From Granulosicoccaceae bacterium (GTDB taxonomy: Bacteria; Pseudomonadota; Gammaproteobacteria; Granulosicoccales; Granulosicoccaceae): 64,000 nucleotides of DNA. Position numbers and translations under genes: made by a program. Every line of letters begins with the position of its first letter. The stretch's first letter is position 1. Positions 34,555 through 44,205 of the stretch are shown piece after piece. The DNA lies in NCBI GenBank assembly GCA_020629835.1, contig JAHDCO010000010.1:1-64000 (forward strand), given 5' to 3'. The notes below the pieces were generated by a model, which made no database searches, was not told where the DNA came from, and was given only the letters and a program-made list of their open reading frames with translations.

Positions 34555-37500
34555 ATGCACTCACTGGTTCGATGGTTTACCAATAACCCGGTAGCTGCCA
34601 ATCTGCTGATGATCTTCATTGTGGCCGCCGGTGCGGTTACCTTGTCATCGCGATTGCCACTGGAAGTATTCCCATCATTCGAACTTAATCGAATCACCAT
34701 TCAAGTGCCTTATCGCGGTGCGACACCGGTTGAGGTTGAGCAAGGCATCACGATAAAGGTGGAAGAGGCTATTCAGGGCCTGGAAGGTATCGATTCGATT
34801 ACCTCAAATGCGGCTGAAGGTTTGGGCACCATCTCGGTTGGGCTGGAATCTAATGCGGACAGCGAAAAGTTGTTGGACGAGGTTCGGCAACGAGTCGATC
34901 AAATCGGTGATTTTCCTGTGGATGCGGAGAGCCCGAGTGTGTATATCCCTGCAAGAAGCCGTGAGGTCATCAGTGTCATTGTGTCCGGTGCATTGCCCGA
35001 GCAGGAGTTGGTCAGTATTGCATCCCGCGTTCGGGATGATTTGGAAGCTCTGCCTACGGTTTCCTCAGTACAGGTATCCGGTGCCCGAGATTTTGAATTG
35101 GCGATCGAAGTTTCAGAAAACACGCTAACGCAATATCAGTTAACACTTGCCGATGTTTCACGTGCCATATCCAACAGTTCGTTGGAGCTTTCGGCCGGGG
35201 CGATTCGTACCGCGAGCGGCGAGGTACTGCTAAGAACAGCAGGCCAGGCGTATTCGGCCGAAGATTTTGCTGCGGTGGTTTTGCAAACCCGAGCTGATGG
35301 CACACGATTAACACTGGGTGATGTAGCGACCATTTCGGATGGGTTTGACGAGGATCGTTTGGATCAACGCTACAACGGTCAAAGCAGTGTGGAAGTTGAC
35401 GTTTATCGAACTGGTCTGCAAAGCGCTATTGAAGTCGCCGAAGAAGTTAAAACCTATTTGTTGGAAGCTGAAGAGACGCTGCCTTATGGGGTAACGCTGG
35501 GCTATTGGCGTGACTCGTCTCGTGTTGTAAAAGCTCGTCTGAATACACTGCTGGAAAGTGCGATGTTTGGCGGCTTGCTGATCATTTTGCTGTTATCGCT
35601 GTTTCTTCGGTTTTGGGTGGCGGTGTGGGTGTTCGTTGGCGTTCCCGTCTCCATTTTGGGCGGCATTGCCATGATGCCTGTGTTGGGCGTTTCTTTAAAT
35701 TTACTGAGCTTATTCGCGTTTATTTTGGTGCTCGGTATTGTCGTTGACGATGCCATAGTGACAGGGGAAAACATCTTCACCCATATGAAGCGCAATCCCA
35801 ACCGAATAGAAGCCGCGATAGAGGGTACCAATGAGGTGGCGATACCCGTCACCTTCGGCGTGTTAACAACGGTAGCTGCGTTCATACCCTTGCTGATGAT
35901 AGAAGGCGCTCGAGGGCAGATATTTGCACAAATTCCGTTAATTGTTATCCCGGTGTTGTTGTTCTCGATTATTGAATCAAAGTTTATTCTGCCGTCCCAT
36001 CTTAGCCATTTGAATTTCCATTCGAAGAAAAAACCGAACATATTTGCGCGCATGCAACACAAAGTGGCGGACGGATTTGAATGGTGTATTCACCATATTT
36101 ATCGGCCCGCGTTAGCGGCGTGTTTAAGCTTTCGGTATGCCACGCTTGCTTGTTTTATTGGGGTGGCCATGATTGTGTTTGCGATGGTTAGTGCCGGGCA
36201 TGTTAGTTTTATATTCTTCCCGCGTGTTCAAAGTGAGACTGCTGTTGCGTCCCTGGAAATGCCGGAGGGCACACCGTTTGAAGTTACGCAGCGGCACATA
36301 CAGCGCATAACGGATGTGGTTAGCGACCTGCAGGAAGAGTACGTTGACCCAGACACGAATGAAAGTGTCATTGAAAACATCATGTCTATTGCTGGCAGTT
36401 CCGGTGGCGGGTCAAGAGCCAGTCATCGGGGGCGAGTGATGTTTGAAATCATGCCCCCCGAAGAGCGCACCGTCGATGTCACCAGTCGTGAGCTGGTATC
36501 TGAATTGCGGCAGCGTATCGGCTCCATTCCCGGTGCTAAAAACCTGACGTACCGTGCGGAGATTGGACGAGGTGGTAGCCCCATCGATGTGCAAATTTCC
36601 GGATTTGATTTTGATGAACTTAAAGAAGCCTCGGCATTGATGAAGGCGCGCCTGCAAACGTTTGAAGGGGTCAGTGATGTGAGTGATACGTTTGAGGGTG
36701 GTAAGCAAGAAATTCAGCTCACACTGACGCCTAACGGCGAGCAGTTAGGGTTAACCCTGAGTGATGTCGCAGGGCAGGTTAGGAACGCCTTTTTAGGCAC
36801 GCAAGTGCAAAGCTTCCAGCGAGGCCGCAATGACGTTCAAGTGGTGGTCCGATACCCGCAGGAAGGGCGTGTATCAATCACGAATGTTGAGCAAATGTTG
36901 TTGGTAACACCAACCGGTGATCGCGTTCCGCTCTACAGTGTGGCGAACGTATCCCTGGGGCAGGGGTTTTCGGTTATCAAGCGAGTGGATCGTCGGCGTA
37001 CCGTTAACGTGCAGGCCGATGTCGATAAAACGGCTGCGAATGTCGAAGGCATAAAAGCCGGCTTGGTCTCGTACGCGGATGAATTGACACAAACCTTTCC
37101 TGATTTACGATTCTCGTTGGAAGGTGAAGCTCGAGAACAGAGTGACTCGTTTGGGAGTTTGAAAACAGGCATTATCTTCGTGCTGTTGGTCATCTATACC
37201 TTGCTTGCCATTCCGTTCCGGAGTTATGTGCAGCCGATTATGGTGATGCTGGTCATTCCGTTCGGAATTGTGGGCGGTATATTGGGCCATGTGGTTATGG
37301 GTATGAGCCTGAGTATCATGAGCTACATGGGCATGTTGGCTCTGTGTGGTGTTGTGGTGAATGACTCTCTGGTATTGGTAGATTATGTAAACAAACGCCG
37401 CGATGAAGGTATGCCATTATTTGATGCCGTACGAACCGCTGGCGTTGCGCGTTTTCGAGCGGTGATATTGACATCTTTAACAACGTTCTTTGGGCTGGTA

Positions 37501-37701
37501 CCGTTGATCTTTGAAACCAGTACCCAGGCTCAATTTCTGATTCCCATGGCGGTGTCTTTAGGGTTTGGAATTTTATTCGCTACGGTCGTTACCTTACTCT
37601 TTATTCCGGTGATGTATTTGATCTTCTCGGACTTAGGCGCAGCCTACAAAAAAGCCGATCAATGGGTAGGCGGTGGTCGAACAGTTGCAAACCGAAGTTA
37701 G
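34555..37701 (+). CDS. RND efflux pump (AcrB/MexB superfamily)
   Basis: Inner-membrane proton-driven exporter of 1048 residues, full family length, with 12 predicted helices and two large periplasmic loops. The N terminus WFTNNPVAANLLMI and the TM4 proton-relay motif VLGIVVDDAIVTGENI with paired Asp are typical. The C-terminal half repeats the layout (MSYMGMLALCGVVVNDSLVL). It resembles the HAE1/AcrB-like group common in marine bacteria. A Shine-Dalgarno CGGAG lies before ATG 34555. It forms an operon with the adaptor and with the MMPL gene that overlaps its end. Confidence 0.93.
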   Translation: MHSLVRWFTNNPVAANLLMIFIVAAGAVTLSSRLPLEVFPSFELNRITIQVPYRGATPVEVEQGITIKVEEAIQGLEGIDSITSNAAEGLGTISVGLESNADSEKLLDEVRQRVDQIGDFPVDAESPSVYIPARSREVISVIVSGALPEQELVSIASRVRDDLEALPTVSSVQVSGARDFELAIEVSENTLTQYQLTLADVSRAISNSSLELSAGAIRTASGEVLLRTAGQAYSAEDFAAVVLQTRADGTRLTLGDVATISDGFDEDRLDQRYNGQSSVEVDVYRTGLQSAIEVAEEVKTYLLEAEETLPYGVTLGYWRDSSRVVKARLNTLLESAMFGGLLIILLLSLFLRFWVAVWVFVGVPVSILGGIAMMPVLGVSLNLLSLFAFILVLGIVVDDAIVTGENIFTHMKRNPNRIEAAIEGTNEVAIPVTFGVLTTVAAFIPLLMIEGARGQIFAQIPLIVIPVLLFSIIESKFILPSHLSHLNFHSKKKPNIFARMQHKVADGFEWCIHHIYRPALAACLSFRYATLACFIGVAMIVFAMVSAGHVSFIFFPRVQSETAVASLEMPEGTPFEVTQRHIQRITDVVSDLQEEYVDPDTNESVIENIMSIAGSSGGGSRASHRGRVMFEIMPPEERTVDVTSRELVSELRQRIGSIPGAKNLTYRAEIGRGGSPIDVQISGFDFDELKEASALMKARLQTFEGVSDVSDTFEGGKQEIQLTLTPNGEQLGLTLSDVAGQVRNAFLGTQVQSFQRGRNDVQVVVRYPQEGRVSITNVEQMLLVTPTGDRVPLYSVANVSLGQGFSVIKRVDRRRTVNVQADVDKTAANVEGIKAGLVSYADELTQTFPDLRFSLEGEAREQSDSFGSLKTGIIFVLLVIYTLLAIPFRSYVQPIMVMLVIPFGIVGGILGHVVMGMSLSIMSYMGMLALCGVVVNDSLVLVDYVNKRRDEGMPLFDAVRTAGVARFRAVILTSLTTFFGLVPLIFETSTQAQFLIPMAVSLGFGILFATVVTLLFIPVMYLIFSDLGAAYKKADQWVGGGRTVANRS

Positions 37702-39859
37702 TGCAAAACGAGCCAGGCTAAACGCGCCCGCGTTTGGTTTATTGTTTGTCCTGATTGTTCTACTGGCAGGCTTGGTAAAGCTAAGCGTTAACGCCGATCC
37801 TGCACATTTGGTTGCCTCAGATTCTGAACGGTACCGGGCCTATCAATATCTGTTAGATCGATTTCCTGGGGAACAACACCAGGTGTTTATCTTCACTGAA
37901 GCCGATGCGTTTAGCGCAGAGCATTTAGCGCTTTACCAAGCGCTGCAAGAACCCCTGGCCAACTTTTCCGCGGTTCGGAATGTGAGTTCCTTATTTTCTG
38001 TACCGACGCTCGAGCGAGCCCTGCAGCGAATTATTAGTGACCCCGAGCAAGCGCAAGTGTCCGGGTTGGCCGACGACGTCAGCGCATTGTTGCAACGTGC
38101 CGACTTCCTGCCGTCACGGTTTGTGTCACGTGACGAAGATGCATTGGTTATGAGTGTGATGCTTAAAGCGTCCGCCGATGCACAGCAGGCGCTTTCGGAC
38201 ATAAACGGACTGTTGGCTAACCACTACAGCGCAGAACATGACATTAGCTGGTCTTTGGCAGGCACGCCGGTTGTCGAAGCGGCATTGGCATCAGACGTTA
38301 TGGCAGAGATGGGTAGAGTGCTGCTGCTCAGCGTGGTTTTGGGTAGTTTGGTCGCTGCCTGGATGCTGCGCGACGTTCGCCTTTTAATCATGTCACTGGT
38401 TGTGCCGACGTCTGCTGTACTCGCAACGCTTGGGGCGATGGGTTGGGTGGGATTACCGTTAACGCTGTTATCGCAAACGGTGTTGGTGGTCGTGTTTTTA
38501 GTGGTATTCGCGGACACTTTACATGCACTGCGTGGCAATCGAACGCATCGATCGCTGCTAATGGTATGTGGGTTAACCAGTGTGACAACTGGCGCTGCTG
38601 CGCTTTCGTTGCTTTTTGCTCATTCCTCGGTCATTCAAGAGTTCGGGGTAACGTTGTTATTGGGTATTGCGGTTGGTTTTTTGGTCTGGTGCTTGTGGCT
38701 GTATTCGGGCTTAACCGTTAAAACAGACAAGTCTGGAGAAGCATTTTCTCAACCGTGGGCGTTGCAAACTGGCGTCAGTAAGAGCCGCTTAACAGTTGGT
38801 ATGTTGGCGATGTTTGTCGCTTTGTTGGTTCCTACCGTATGGCTGGAAACCGGGTTTTCCTGGCACGAAAATTTGCCTGCGTCCCAATCGGCTGGGCAAG
38901 CGTTGCACTTGGCAGAAAATCGCTTTAATGGATATTTACCGTTTCAGATCGTAGTCACCGAACGTCAGCGGGCGGAAAGCCCTGAAACGTTTTTACAGGA
39001 CGTCACTCAGTTTCAAACAGCGATTAATGCCGATGATTCTTTTACCGATGTCGGCCTGCATCGCTGGTATTCCATTGTCGACGTCGCGGCCTTGGCGCCT
39101 GGGTTTAACGCGTTGCAGCGTGTTAATACGGTGCCGAACGCTGTTAAGCGAGCGCTTTGGTACCCCAGCTCACAGGGTAACTTTCCAAGGCAGGCGGTGC
39201 TTTTCGCGCCGGTGCCCATGCAAGCGTTGATGGCAGCTGATGGGAACCTGTTGACCGAAATGGATGTTTGGTTGCAGCAACACGGAAAAGCGGTTCAGAT
39301 CGACGTCGGTACCGTAACTGGTATGCCAGCTTTGGTGAAAGAAGGGTCTGTGGGGCTGGTTAATGAAGCGTGGCAGAGCTTATTGATCACGTTGTTGATA
39401 CTGATGTGTGTGGTGGCAATTGCGTTACGCTCGCTGAAATTAGGGCTGCTGGCCGCGATACCGGTGGGTTTTGCTGTCACAACCTACGCCACGGCCCTCG
39501 TGGTTTTAGGAGAACCGCTACGCCATTCAGGCGTTGTGTTGCTGACGTTGGTCGTGGGTTTATCTGTGGATTATTCGTTGCACCTGATAATGAGCGCTCA
39601 AAGCACCCGTGTAGATGGGAAGCCGTCGGATGGAGCGCAAATTTCGCGTTTAGCGGTAAGGAATGTAGAGGAATGTTTGCCCGTTCTGTGGGTATCCGTT
39701 ATGGTGTCGGTAGTTGGGTTTTCAGCACTATTGTTCAGTGATATACCTAGCCTATCAATTCTGGGGTGGACAACCGCAACGGCGGTGGCTGCAGGGTTTG
39801 CGGCATCGGTTCTGTGTTTGCCTACCTTTTTGGTTAAACCAGCATCAGTGACGAGGTAA
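37673..39859 (+). CDS. MMPL/RND-superfamily exporter
   Basis: Second exporter, 728 residues, with two homologous halves of about six helices each and large soluble loops. Each half has the acidic proton-relay position: VVFADTLHALRGN in the first and GLSVDYSLHL in the second, as in the MMPL/hopanoid-exporter group. MMPL proteins export lipids or lipid-linked compounds. The GTG start at 37673 overlaps the pump gene by 29 bases; TTG 37685 is an alternative. The lipoprotein gene follows six bases after it, so the two are likely partners. Confidence 0.85.
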   Translation: MVEQLQTEVSAKRARLNAPAFGLLFVLIVLLAGLVKLSVNADPAHLVASDSERYRAYQYLLDRFPGEQHQVFIFTEADAFSAEHLALYQALQEPLANFSAVRNVSSLFSVPTLERALQRIISDPEQAQVSGLADDVSALLQRADFLPSRFVSRDEDALVMSVMLKASADAQQALSDINGLLANHYSAEHDISWSLAGTPVVEAALASDVMAEMGRVLLLSVVLGSLVAAWMLRDVRLLIMSLVVPTSAVLATLGAMGWVGLPLTLLSQTVLVVVFLVVFADTLHALRGNRTHRSLLMVCGLTSVTTGAAALSLLFAHSSVIQEFGVTLLLGIAVGFLVWCLWLYSGLTVKTDKSGEAFSQPWALQTGVSKSRLTVGMLAMFVALLVPTVWLETGFSWHENLPASQSAGQALHLAENRFNGYLPFQIVVTERQRAESPETFLQDVTQFQTAINADDSFTDVGLHRWYSIVDVAALAPGFNALQRVNTVPNAVKRALWYPSSQGNFPRQAVLFAPVPMQALMAADGNLLTEMDVWLQQHGKAVQIDVGTVTGMPALVKEGSVGLVNEAWQSLLITLLILMCVVAIALRSLKLGLLAAIPVGFAVTTYATALVVLGEPLRHSGVVLLTLVVGLSVDYSLHLIMSAQSTRVDGKPSDGAQISRLAVRNVEECLPVLWVSVMVSVVGFSALLFSDIPSLSILGWTTATAVAAGFAASVLCLPTFLVKPASVTR

Positions 39860-39865
39860 CAGAAA

Positions 39866-40969
39866 ATGCGTTCCAATCTTCCTTTATCGGCCGTTGCACT
39901 GGCCTGCACGCTTGCTTTAGCCGGTTGCGGCGGTGGCAGCAGTAGTAGCGATTCAGGCGACGATTCCACTCCCACAGATATGACCGGAGGCACTGGCGGC
40001 TCAGGCGGTGGTGATGACTCGGGCAACGCGGGTGGTGGCGATGTGAGTACTGAACCGTTTTTCACAGAAGATGAAGGGGTCGGTTTTGCGAGTGGCTTGG
40101 GGCGCAGTCTCTCTGGTGTGTTCGAACGATCGTTGTCTGCTGCCACACTCGGGCTCGGTGGCGGTGGTTCATTCGACGACGGCGGTGATGATCAGTCGGA
40201 TTTCAACTTTGACGATCTGGACGGGCTTGATGGTCTGGACGGTTTGGATGGGTTCGATGGATTTGACGATTACGATGACGGGTTTGATGACGGCGATGAT
40301 GACCCGGTTTTCAATGACCAGACGGGCACTGAAATGTGTGACAGCGGATCCATCTCGTACTCGTTTGACGCCAACGACCAAGGCGATTTACTGAACGGAT
40401 CGGTGGTATTCAATAATTGTGTGGAAGCTGGGCAAACAGCCACCGGCTCCATGTCAATTAGCTCGTCTTCCACAGCTGGCGGTACACAAACAATATCGGT
40501 TCAATTTGATGACTTTGCCACAACAGGTTCGGAAGGCAACACCAGCGTCAATGGTGCAGTCAATGTCACGGCGACGGCCGATGGAAACAGCGGATCGATC
40601 AGTGGCACATCGTTTGTCATGGTGGCTGATGGCGAAACCGTGTCTATGTCTGATTTCAATATGTCGTATTCGTTGAATGAAGACACAGGTATTCAAACGG
40701 TTGACGGGCAGGCCACGATTGATACGTCTTCAGACGGCAGTATTTCTTTTGCTATCAGTCCGGCTCTGAGCGGACCTGAAGATGGAAACCCGCAGACAGG
40801 CAGTGTCACTATGAGCCACTCCGACGGCAGTTCGTTGACCATCAACGCGGATACAGGTAACCCTGATACCTACATGTACAGCGTGACCGACGGGGGATCA
40901 GTCTCGACCGGCATTGGTAACTGGGATGACGACGGGTTTGTCCTGCCGCAGAATCCCGCCCTGCAGTAA
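39866..40969 (+). CDS. Asp/Gly-rich lipoprotein A, sister of the lipoprotein at 41219
   Basis: Lipoprotein of 367 residues with a signal peptide ending LALAGC. A Gly/Ser/Asp-rich linker follows, then an LDG/FDG tandem stretch (about residues 118-145) with many Asp residues, which may bind Ca2+. The C-terminal half is beta-rich: MCDSGSISYSF, LNGSVVFNNC, then GSVTMSHSDGSSLTINAD and YSVTDGG. The same pattern recurs in the next large gene, so the two are divergent paralogues. I do not recognise a known family. GAGGTAAC before ATG 39866 is a good ribosome site. Confidence 0.85.
   Translation: MRSNLPLSAVALACTLALAGCGGGSSSSDSGDDSTPTDMTGGTGGSGGGDDSGNAGGGDVSTEPFFTEDEGVGFASGLGRSLSGVFERSLSAATLGLGGGGSFDDGGDDQSDFNFDDLDGLDGLDGLDGFDGFDDYDDGFDDGDDDPVFNDQTGTEMCDSGSISYSFDANDQGDLLNGSVVFNNCVEAGQTATGSMSISSSSTAGGTQTISVQFDDFATTGSEGNTSVNGAVNVTATADGNSGSISGTSFVMVADGETVSMSDFNMSYSLNEDTGIQTVDGQATIDTSSDGSISFAISPALSGPEDGNPQTGSVTMSHSDGSSLTINADTGNPDTYMYSVTDGGSVSTGIGNWDDDGFVLPQNPALQ
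40217..40270 (+). repeat. 9-bp degenerate repeat encoding LDG/FDG units
   Basis: Six consecutive nine-base units encode Leu-Asp-Gly (four times), Phe-Asp-Gly and Phe-Asp-Asp inside lipoprotein A. Codons vary between units (CTG GAC GGG, CTT GAT GGT), so selection is on the protein pattern rather than recent slippage. Confidence 0.85.
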
Positions 40970-41014
40970 CGGTTATGCGCAGTAGGGCCTTACAAACGTA
41001 GGACCATGTAAACA

Positions 41015-41128
41015 ATGACTCGCTGGCGTTATGGACGACGCCGGCGCTACCGGGCGCTTTCGGGCGCGATAGCCGCTGTGGCGATTATCATCGCCTGTGT
41101 TTTTGCGAAACAGATCACAAACCGGTGA
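41015..41128 (+). CDS. Possible 37-residue single-pass membrane microprotein
   Basis: A short ORF between the two sister lipoprotein genes encodes an Arg-rich N terminus (MTRWRYGRRRRYRALSG), then a hydrophobic helix AIAAVAIIIACVFA and a short polar end. The charge pattern predicts one membrane helix with N-in topology. AGGA lies 11 bp before the ATG. Length is too small to judge by composition alone; no family is known to me. Confidence 0.35.
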   Translation: MTRWRYGRRRRYRALSGAIAAVAIIIACVFAKQITNR

Positions 41129-41218
41129 GTCTGGTGCGCCACCTCTACCAAAGAACTCTGAACGACGCCGTTAATTGCATTGGGGTATGGATCCGTGCAA
41201 CCACAGGTGTGTTCAAAG

Positions 41219-42340
41219 ATGAAGGCTCAACCGCTACTCGCAAACGTGGTCGTCGTAACGACGGTTTTGGCGCTGGGCGGCTGTAATACTGAGGCTGGTG
41301 ACGACCCGATTACGGGCGAAAACTCATTAGTTAAAGAACTTCTCACACCCGTGTACGACGCCGACGGCAACAACCTGACGGCGATCAATCAAACTAATTT
41401 TCCACTACCTCCAGCTGAGCCCACCGTGAGCGCAGCGCTTCCTGACACGAATGCGTTAGGCGGCGATACTGACTCAGACAGCGATAACGACAGCGACCCC
41501 GATGCACCGGAAACCGGTGGTTTAGGTAATGCGGCGGATCTTGATCGCGACAACTACTACGATGATGACAGCACGGTCGTAGCCACGACTGATCCATTGG
41601 GTGTGCGTATGGGTAGCTTATTGCACGCGGTGGGCGGTACGGTTGCAGAAGCCTATGCACACGCATCCGGTAGCACCGTTTTCTCGGATGGCACCGAAGC
41701 CATAACCAAACGAATTGCGGAAAAATCAGCCTGTGACTCCGGCACGATCGATGCCGATTTCGTTATGAATGGCGCTGCATTAAATAACGGTTCTTTGGAA
41801 TACGCAGATTGCAGCTACAACGGTACCCTGCTAAACGGATTAATGATTTTCTCAACCCCAAATGCGGCAGCTTCAGACACCATCGTGGTTGAAATTATCA
41901 GCGTTTCTGCGGTGTTAGCTGAAGGGGAAGTGCAGTTAAGCGGATCGCTGGCGATGGCATTTAACGGTAACGCGTTTGCCGTGCTAAGTGAGAATGTAAC
42001 AACGTCTGGTGCAGATTTCGAACACCGCTGGGAAGCCACGAATTTAACCGGTGGGTTGATATTGGGCGGTGAGCGTGAGTTGTCGGGACGCACGCGTTTG
42101 GTTGACGTGACGCAAGGTGGCACGATTGATTTATCGTTCAGTTCGGTTGCTGCCGTTACCGGGTCTGATTATCCAAATTTTGGTACCCAAACTCACGAGC
42201 ACTCAGACGGTTCGCGTGTGCAGTTTGATTACGATGCCGGTGATGCCACCATGTTTGACATAACGGTGACACGGCAGGATGGCAGCACGTCCACGTACTC
42301 CCGAGACTGGTCTTCAGTACAAACACGTATCCCGTTTTAG
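41219..42340 (+). CDS. Lipoprotein B, sister of the lipoprotein at 39866
   Basis: Lipoprotein of 373 residues; the signal peptide from ATG 41219 ends in a lipobox LALGGC. An acidic linker (TDSDSDNDSDPDAPETGG) follows. The C-terminal half repeats the layout of lipoprotein A: ACDSGTIDADF, NNGSLEYADC, then HEHSDGSRVQFDYDAGDA and ITVTRQDGS. Paired Cys residues are at matching positions. The last four bases overlap the convergent HTTM-DCC1 gene. An upstream TTG frame adds 13 residues without a ribosome site. Function is unknown; a role with the upstream MMPL exporter is inferred from position. Confidence 0.82.
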   Translation: MKAQPLLANVVVVTTVLALGGCNTEAGDDPITGENSLVKELLTPVYDADGNNLTAINQTNFPLPPAEPTVSAALPDTNALGGDTDSDSDNDSDPDAPETGGLGNAADLDRDNYYDDDSTVVATTDPLGVRMGSLLHAVGGTVAEAYAHASGSTVFSDGTEAITKRIAEKSACDSGTIDADFVMNGAALNNGSLEYADCSYNGTLLNGLMIFSTPNAAASDTIVVEIISVSAVLAEGEVQLSGSLAMAFNGNAFAVLSENVTTSGADFEHRWEATNLTGGLILGGERELSGRTRLVDVTQGGTIDLSFSSVAAVTGSDYPNFGTQTHEHSDGSRVQFDYDAGDATMFDITVTRQDGSTSTYSRDWSSVQTRIPF

Positions 42341-44202
42341 TCCGGCTTAAACTCTGCAAAGCACCAGTGACGCCAAAGCTGCTTTCGATCTCTTTTTCGC
42401 GGCGTACCGGTCGTGTTAGTCGTCAGGCTGACGTTCCAGATTTCAAACGTGGCAAGCTGGTGACTGGCGCCATGTTCTGTGTTCCGATTCTGACGGTTAC
42501 ATAAGTAGCTTCCGTACCCCTTGCGCACAACGTTATTGCTGTGGGCAGCAACGTGTCCCAAGTATTTACGCCAGCGGTAACCATCAAACGTCGAAGCCAA
42601 GTACTCCGGTGGCTCCCAGTCAGAATCCGCTTCAGTCGCGGGGTACAGGTTAATGTCTTCGCCGCTACGAAGCTTGCCGGGAACTTGCAAAAAAGAGGTG
42701 GCCGTCAGTGGGAACGGTGCGAACATATTCCAGTACTGATCCAGGCGTACCGCACGAATGCTGTGTTCGATAAATGCGGGTTGAAATCGGCTAAGGCCAG
42801 GTAAGTGCGTAATGTTGAAGACGGTAACCGCTACCAGAAAATAAGCTGCCACAACCGAACCTAATGGTGTGGGTTTCAAACGAATGCTGCGCCACGGTAA
42901 AGCCCACGCCGTGATGTTTCCCATGGTGCCCCGATTCACGGCAACCCATCCGTAAACTGCGTTACCCGCCGCCATAAGTGGCTTGATGCTCATGACCCAG
43001 CTAATCGGTTTGAAGGGCCAGCGTTGCGCGAATAACAACCGCATGGCGTGCCAATGGATATGCGGCTGATTGTGTTCGTCAGTAATGACCCATGAATTGT
43101 GTTTTTGCATGATGGCAAAAACAGCCGGATTACTTTGGGCCGTTAGAATCGGTACGTCAGAGTCGAGCAACAGTTCTCTGAGTACCAGACACATTTTTAA
43201 ACAAAAACCACAATCTTCATCGTAATAGATACAGATACGCTTGATGCGTTGACGGCGATTGGATGCCTGGTATCGTCGGTGTAGCCACATCCATACAGCA
43301 GACGGCAGCAAAAGAGACAACGCCATAAAATCTATTAATGGGAATAAGCCAATATGCATCATGAGCAAGAAACCCACATGCAACGAGGCTAATAGCGCCA
43401 GCCCAATTAAGCGAAAGGATGGCCAGCGAAATGGAACGAGCACTAAGAATGGTGCGATAAATTCCACTGCCAAAACGTACACCGTGGCAACGGTTAGAAC
43501 GCCGGGAAACGCTCTGGCCCAAATCCCGATGGGCGTTGCCAACTGATCAAGGCTAACCGCGTAGAAAGCCGCATCGAATCTTACCGTCCAAGCGTCACCG
43601 GTTTTGAGCAACGCTGTGAACACGTACAGATAAAGCACCTGCAATATGACGGCGATGGTTGCCATCGAAAAATACAACTGAGGTTCACCTGCGCGAAACC
43701 GTGGGGCATTGGGCTGATTTTTACGTTCTGGTTGTAACGCTGCGTCAATGCTCCAGCGAGCATTCAGGGGCAGAAACATCGCCCAAAAACACATCACAGC
43801 CAGCAGCTGATCGCCGCCTTGCAGAATCAATGGATTTCGGTTGATGAGCGATGCGAGCAGGCAAAAAGACGCAATGATCATAAAGCGGGTTTGATACCCG
43901 ACTAATAAACCCACCGCGAATATGGCTGCCAGGAAAAACAACAACGCTTGCCATAGGGGTTCACCCGATGCTGCGTGCAAAGACCAGTGCAAAGGGTTGG
44001 CGAGTTGCAACCACAGCTCTCGGGGCAGCACCCCACTGTCGGTATAAAACGCGCTTAACGATTGAACCCTGAGTGCCAAGTCCCACAGCAGTAAGATCGA
44101 CAACAGAACCCGGAACAGGGCGATTGAGCGCAGATCAAGACTGAAGACCGTTTTTAGTGCGCCAAACCAATGTGGGTCGCTTGCGGGTTTTGCGCCGGTC
44201 AC
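42337..44202 (-). CDS. HTTM-DCC1 fusion protein
   Basis: Protein of 621 residues that joins two families. The N-terminal 300 residues are an HTTM (horizontally transferred transmembrane) domain related to vitamin K-dependent carboxylases, with several helices and segments RSIALFRVLLSILLLWDL and INRNPLILQGGDQLLAVMCF. Residues about 320-440 are a DCC1/DUF393 thioredoxin-like domain with YYDEDCGFCLKMC, holding the CxxC (CGFC) redox site. A final helix and soluble tail of about 150 residues follow. The substrate is unknown; redox coupling to a membrane reaction is plausible. It follows the 114-residue gene (3 bp between) on the same strand. Confidence 0.85.
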   Translation of the reverse strand: MTGAKPASDPHWFGALKTVFSLDLRSIALFRVLLSILLLWDLALRVQSLSAFYTDSGVLPRELWLQLANPLHWSLHAASGEPLWQALLFFLAAIFAVGLLVGYQTRFMIIASFCLLASLINRNPLILQGGDQLLAVMCFWAMFLPLNARWSIDAALQPERKNQPNAPRFRAGEPQLYFSMATIAVILQVLYLYVFTALLKTGDAWTVRFDAAFYAVSLDQLATPIGIWARAFPGVLTVATVYVLAVEFIAPFLVLVPFRWPSFRLIGLALLASLHVGFLLMMHIGLFPLIDFMALSLLLPSAVWMWLHRRYQASNRRQRIKRICIYYDEDCGFCLKMCLVLRELLLDSDVPILTAQSNPAVFAIMQKHNSWVITDEHNQPHIHWHAMRLLFAQRWPFKPISWVMSIKPLMAAGNAVYGWVAVNRGTMGNITAWALPWRSIRLKPTPLGSVVAAYFLVAVTVFNITHLPGLSRFQPAFIEHSIRAVRLDQYWNMFAPFPLTATSFLQVPGKLRSGEDINLYPATEADSDWEPPEYLASTFDGYRWRKYLGHVAAHSNNVVRKGYGSYLCNRQNRNTEHGASHQLATFEIWNVSLTTNTTGTPRKRDRKQLWRHWCFAEFKPD

Positions 44203-44205
44203 GGA

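Noticed and set aside
34133-34594. Second-frame Val/Ala/Lys-rich open frame over the GEGR repeat
   Set aside because: It results from the 12-bp repeat being open in another frame; it has no start signal.
40169-40381. Minus-strand Val/Ile-rich frame opposite the LDG repeat
   Set aside because: It is the antisense image of the Asp-rich repeat, without a start signal.
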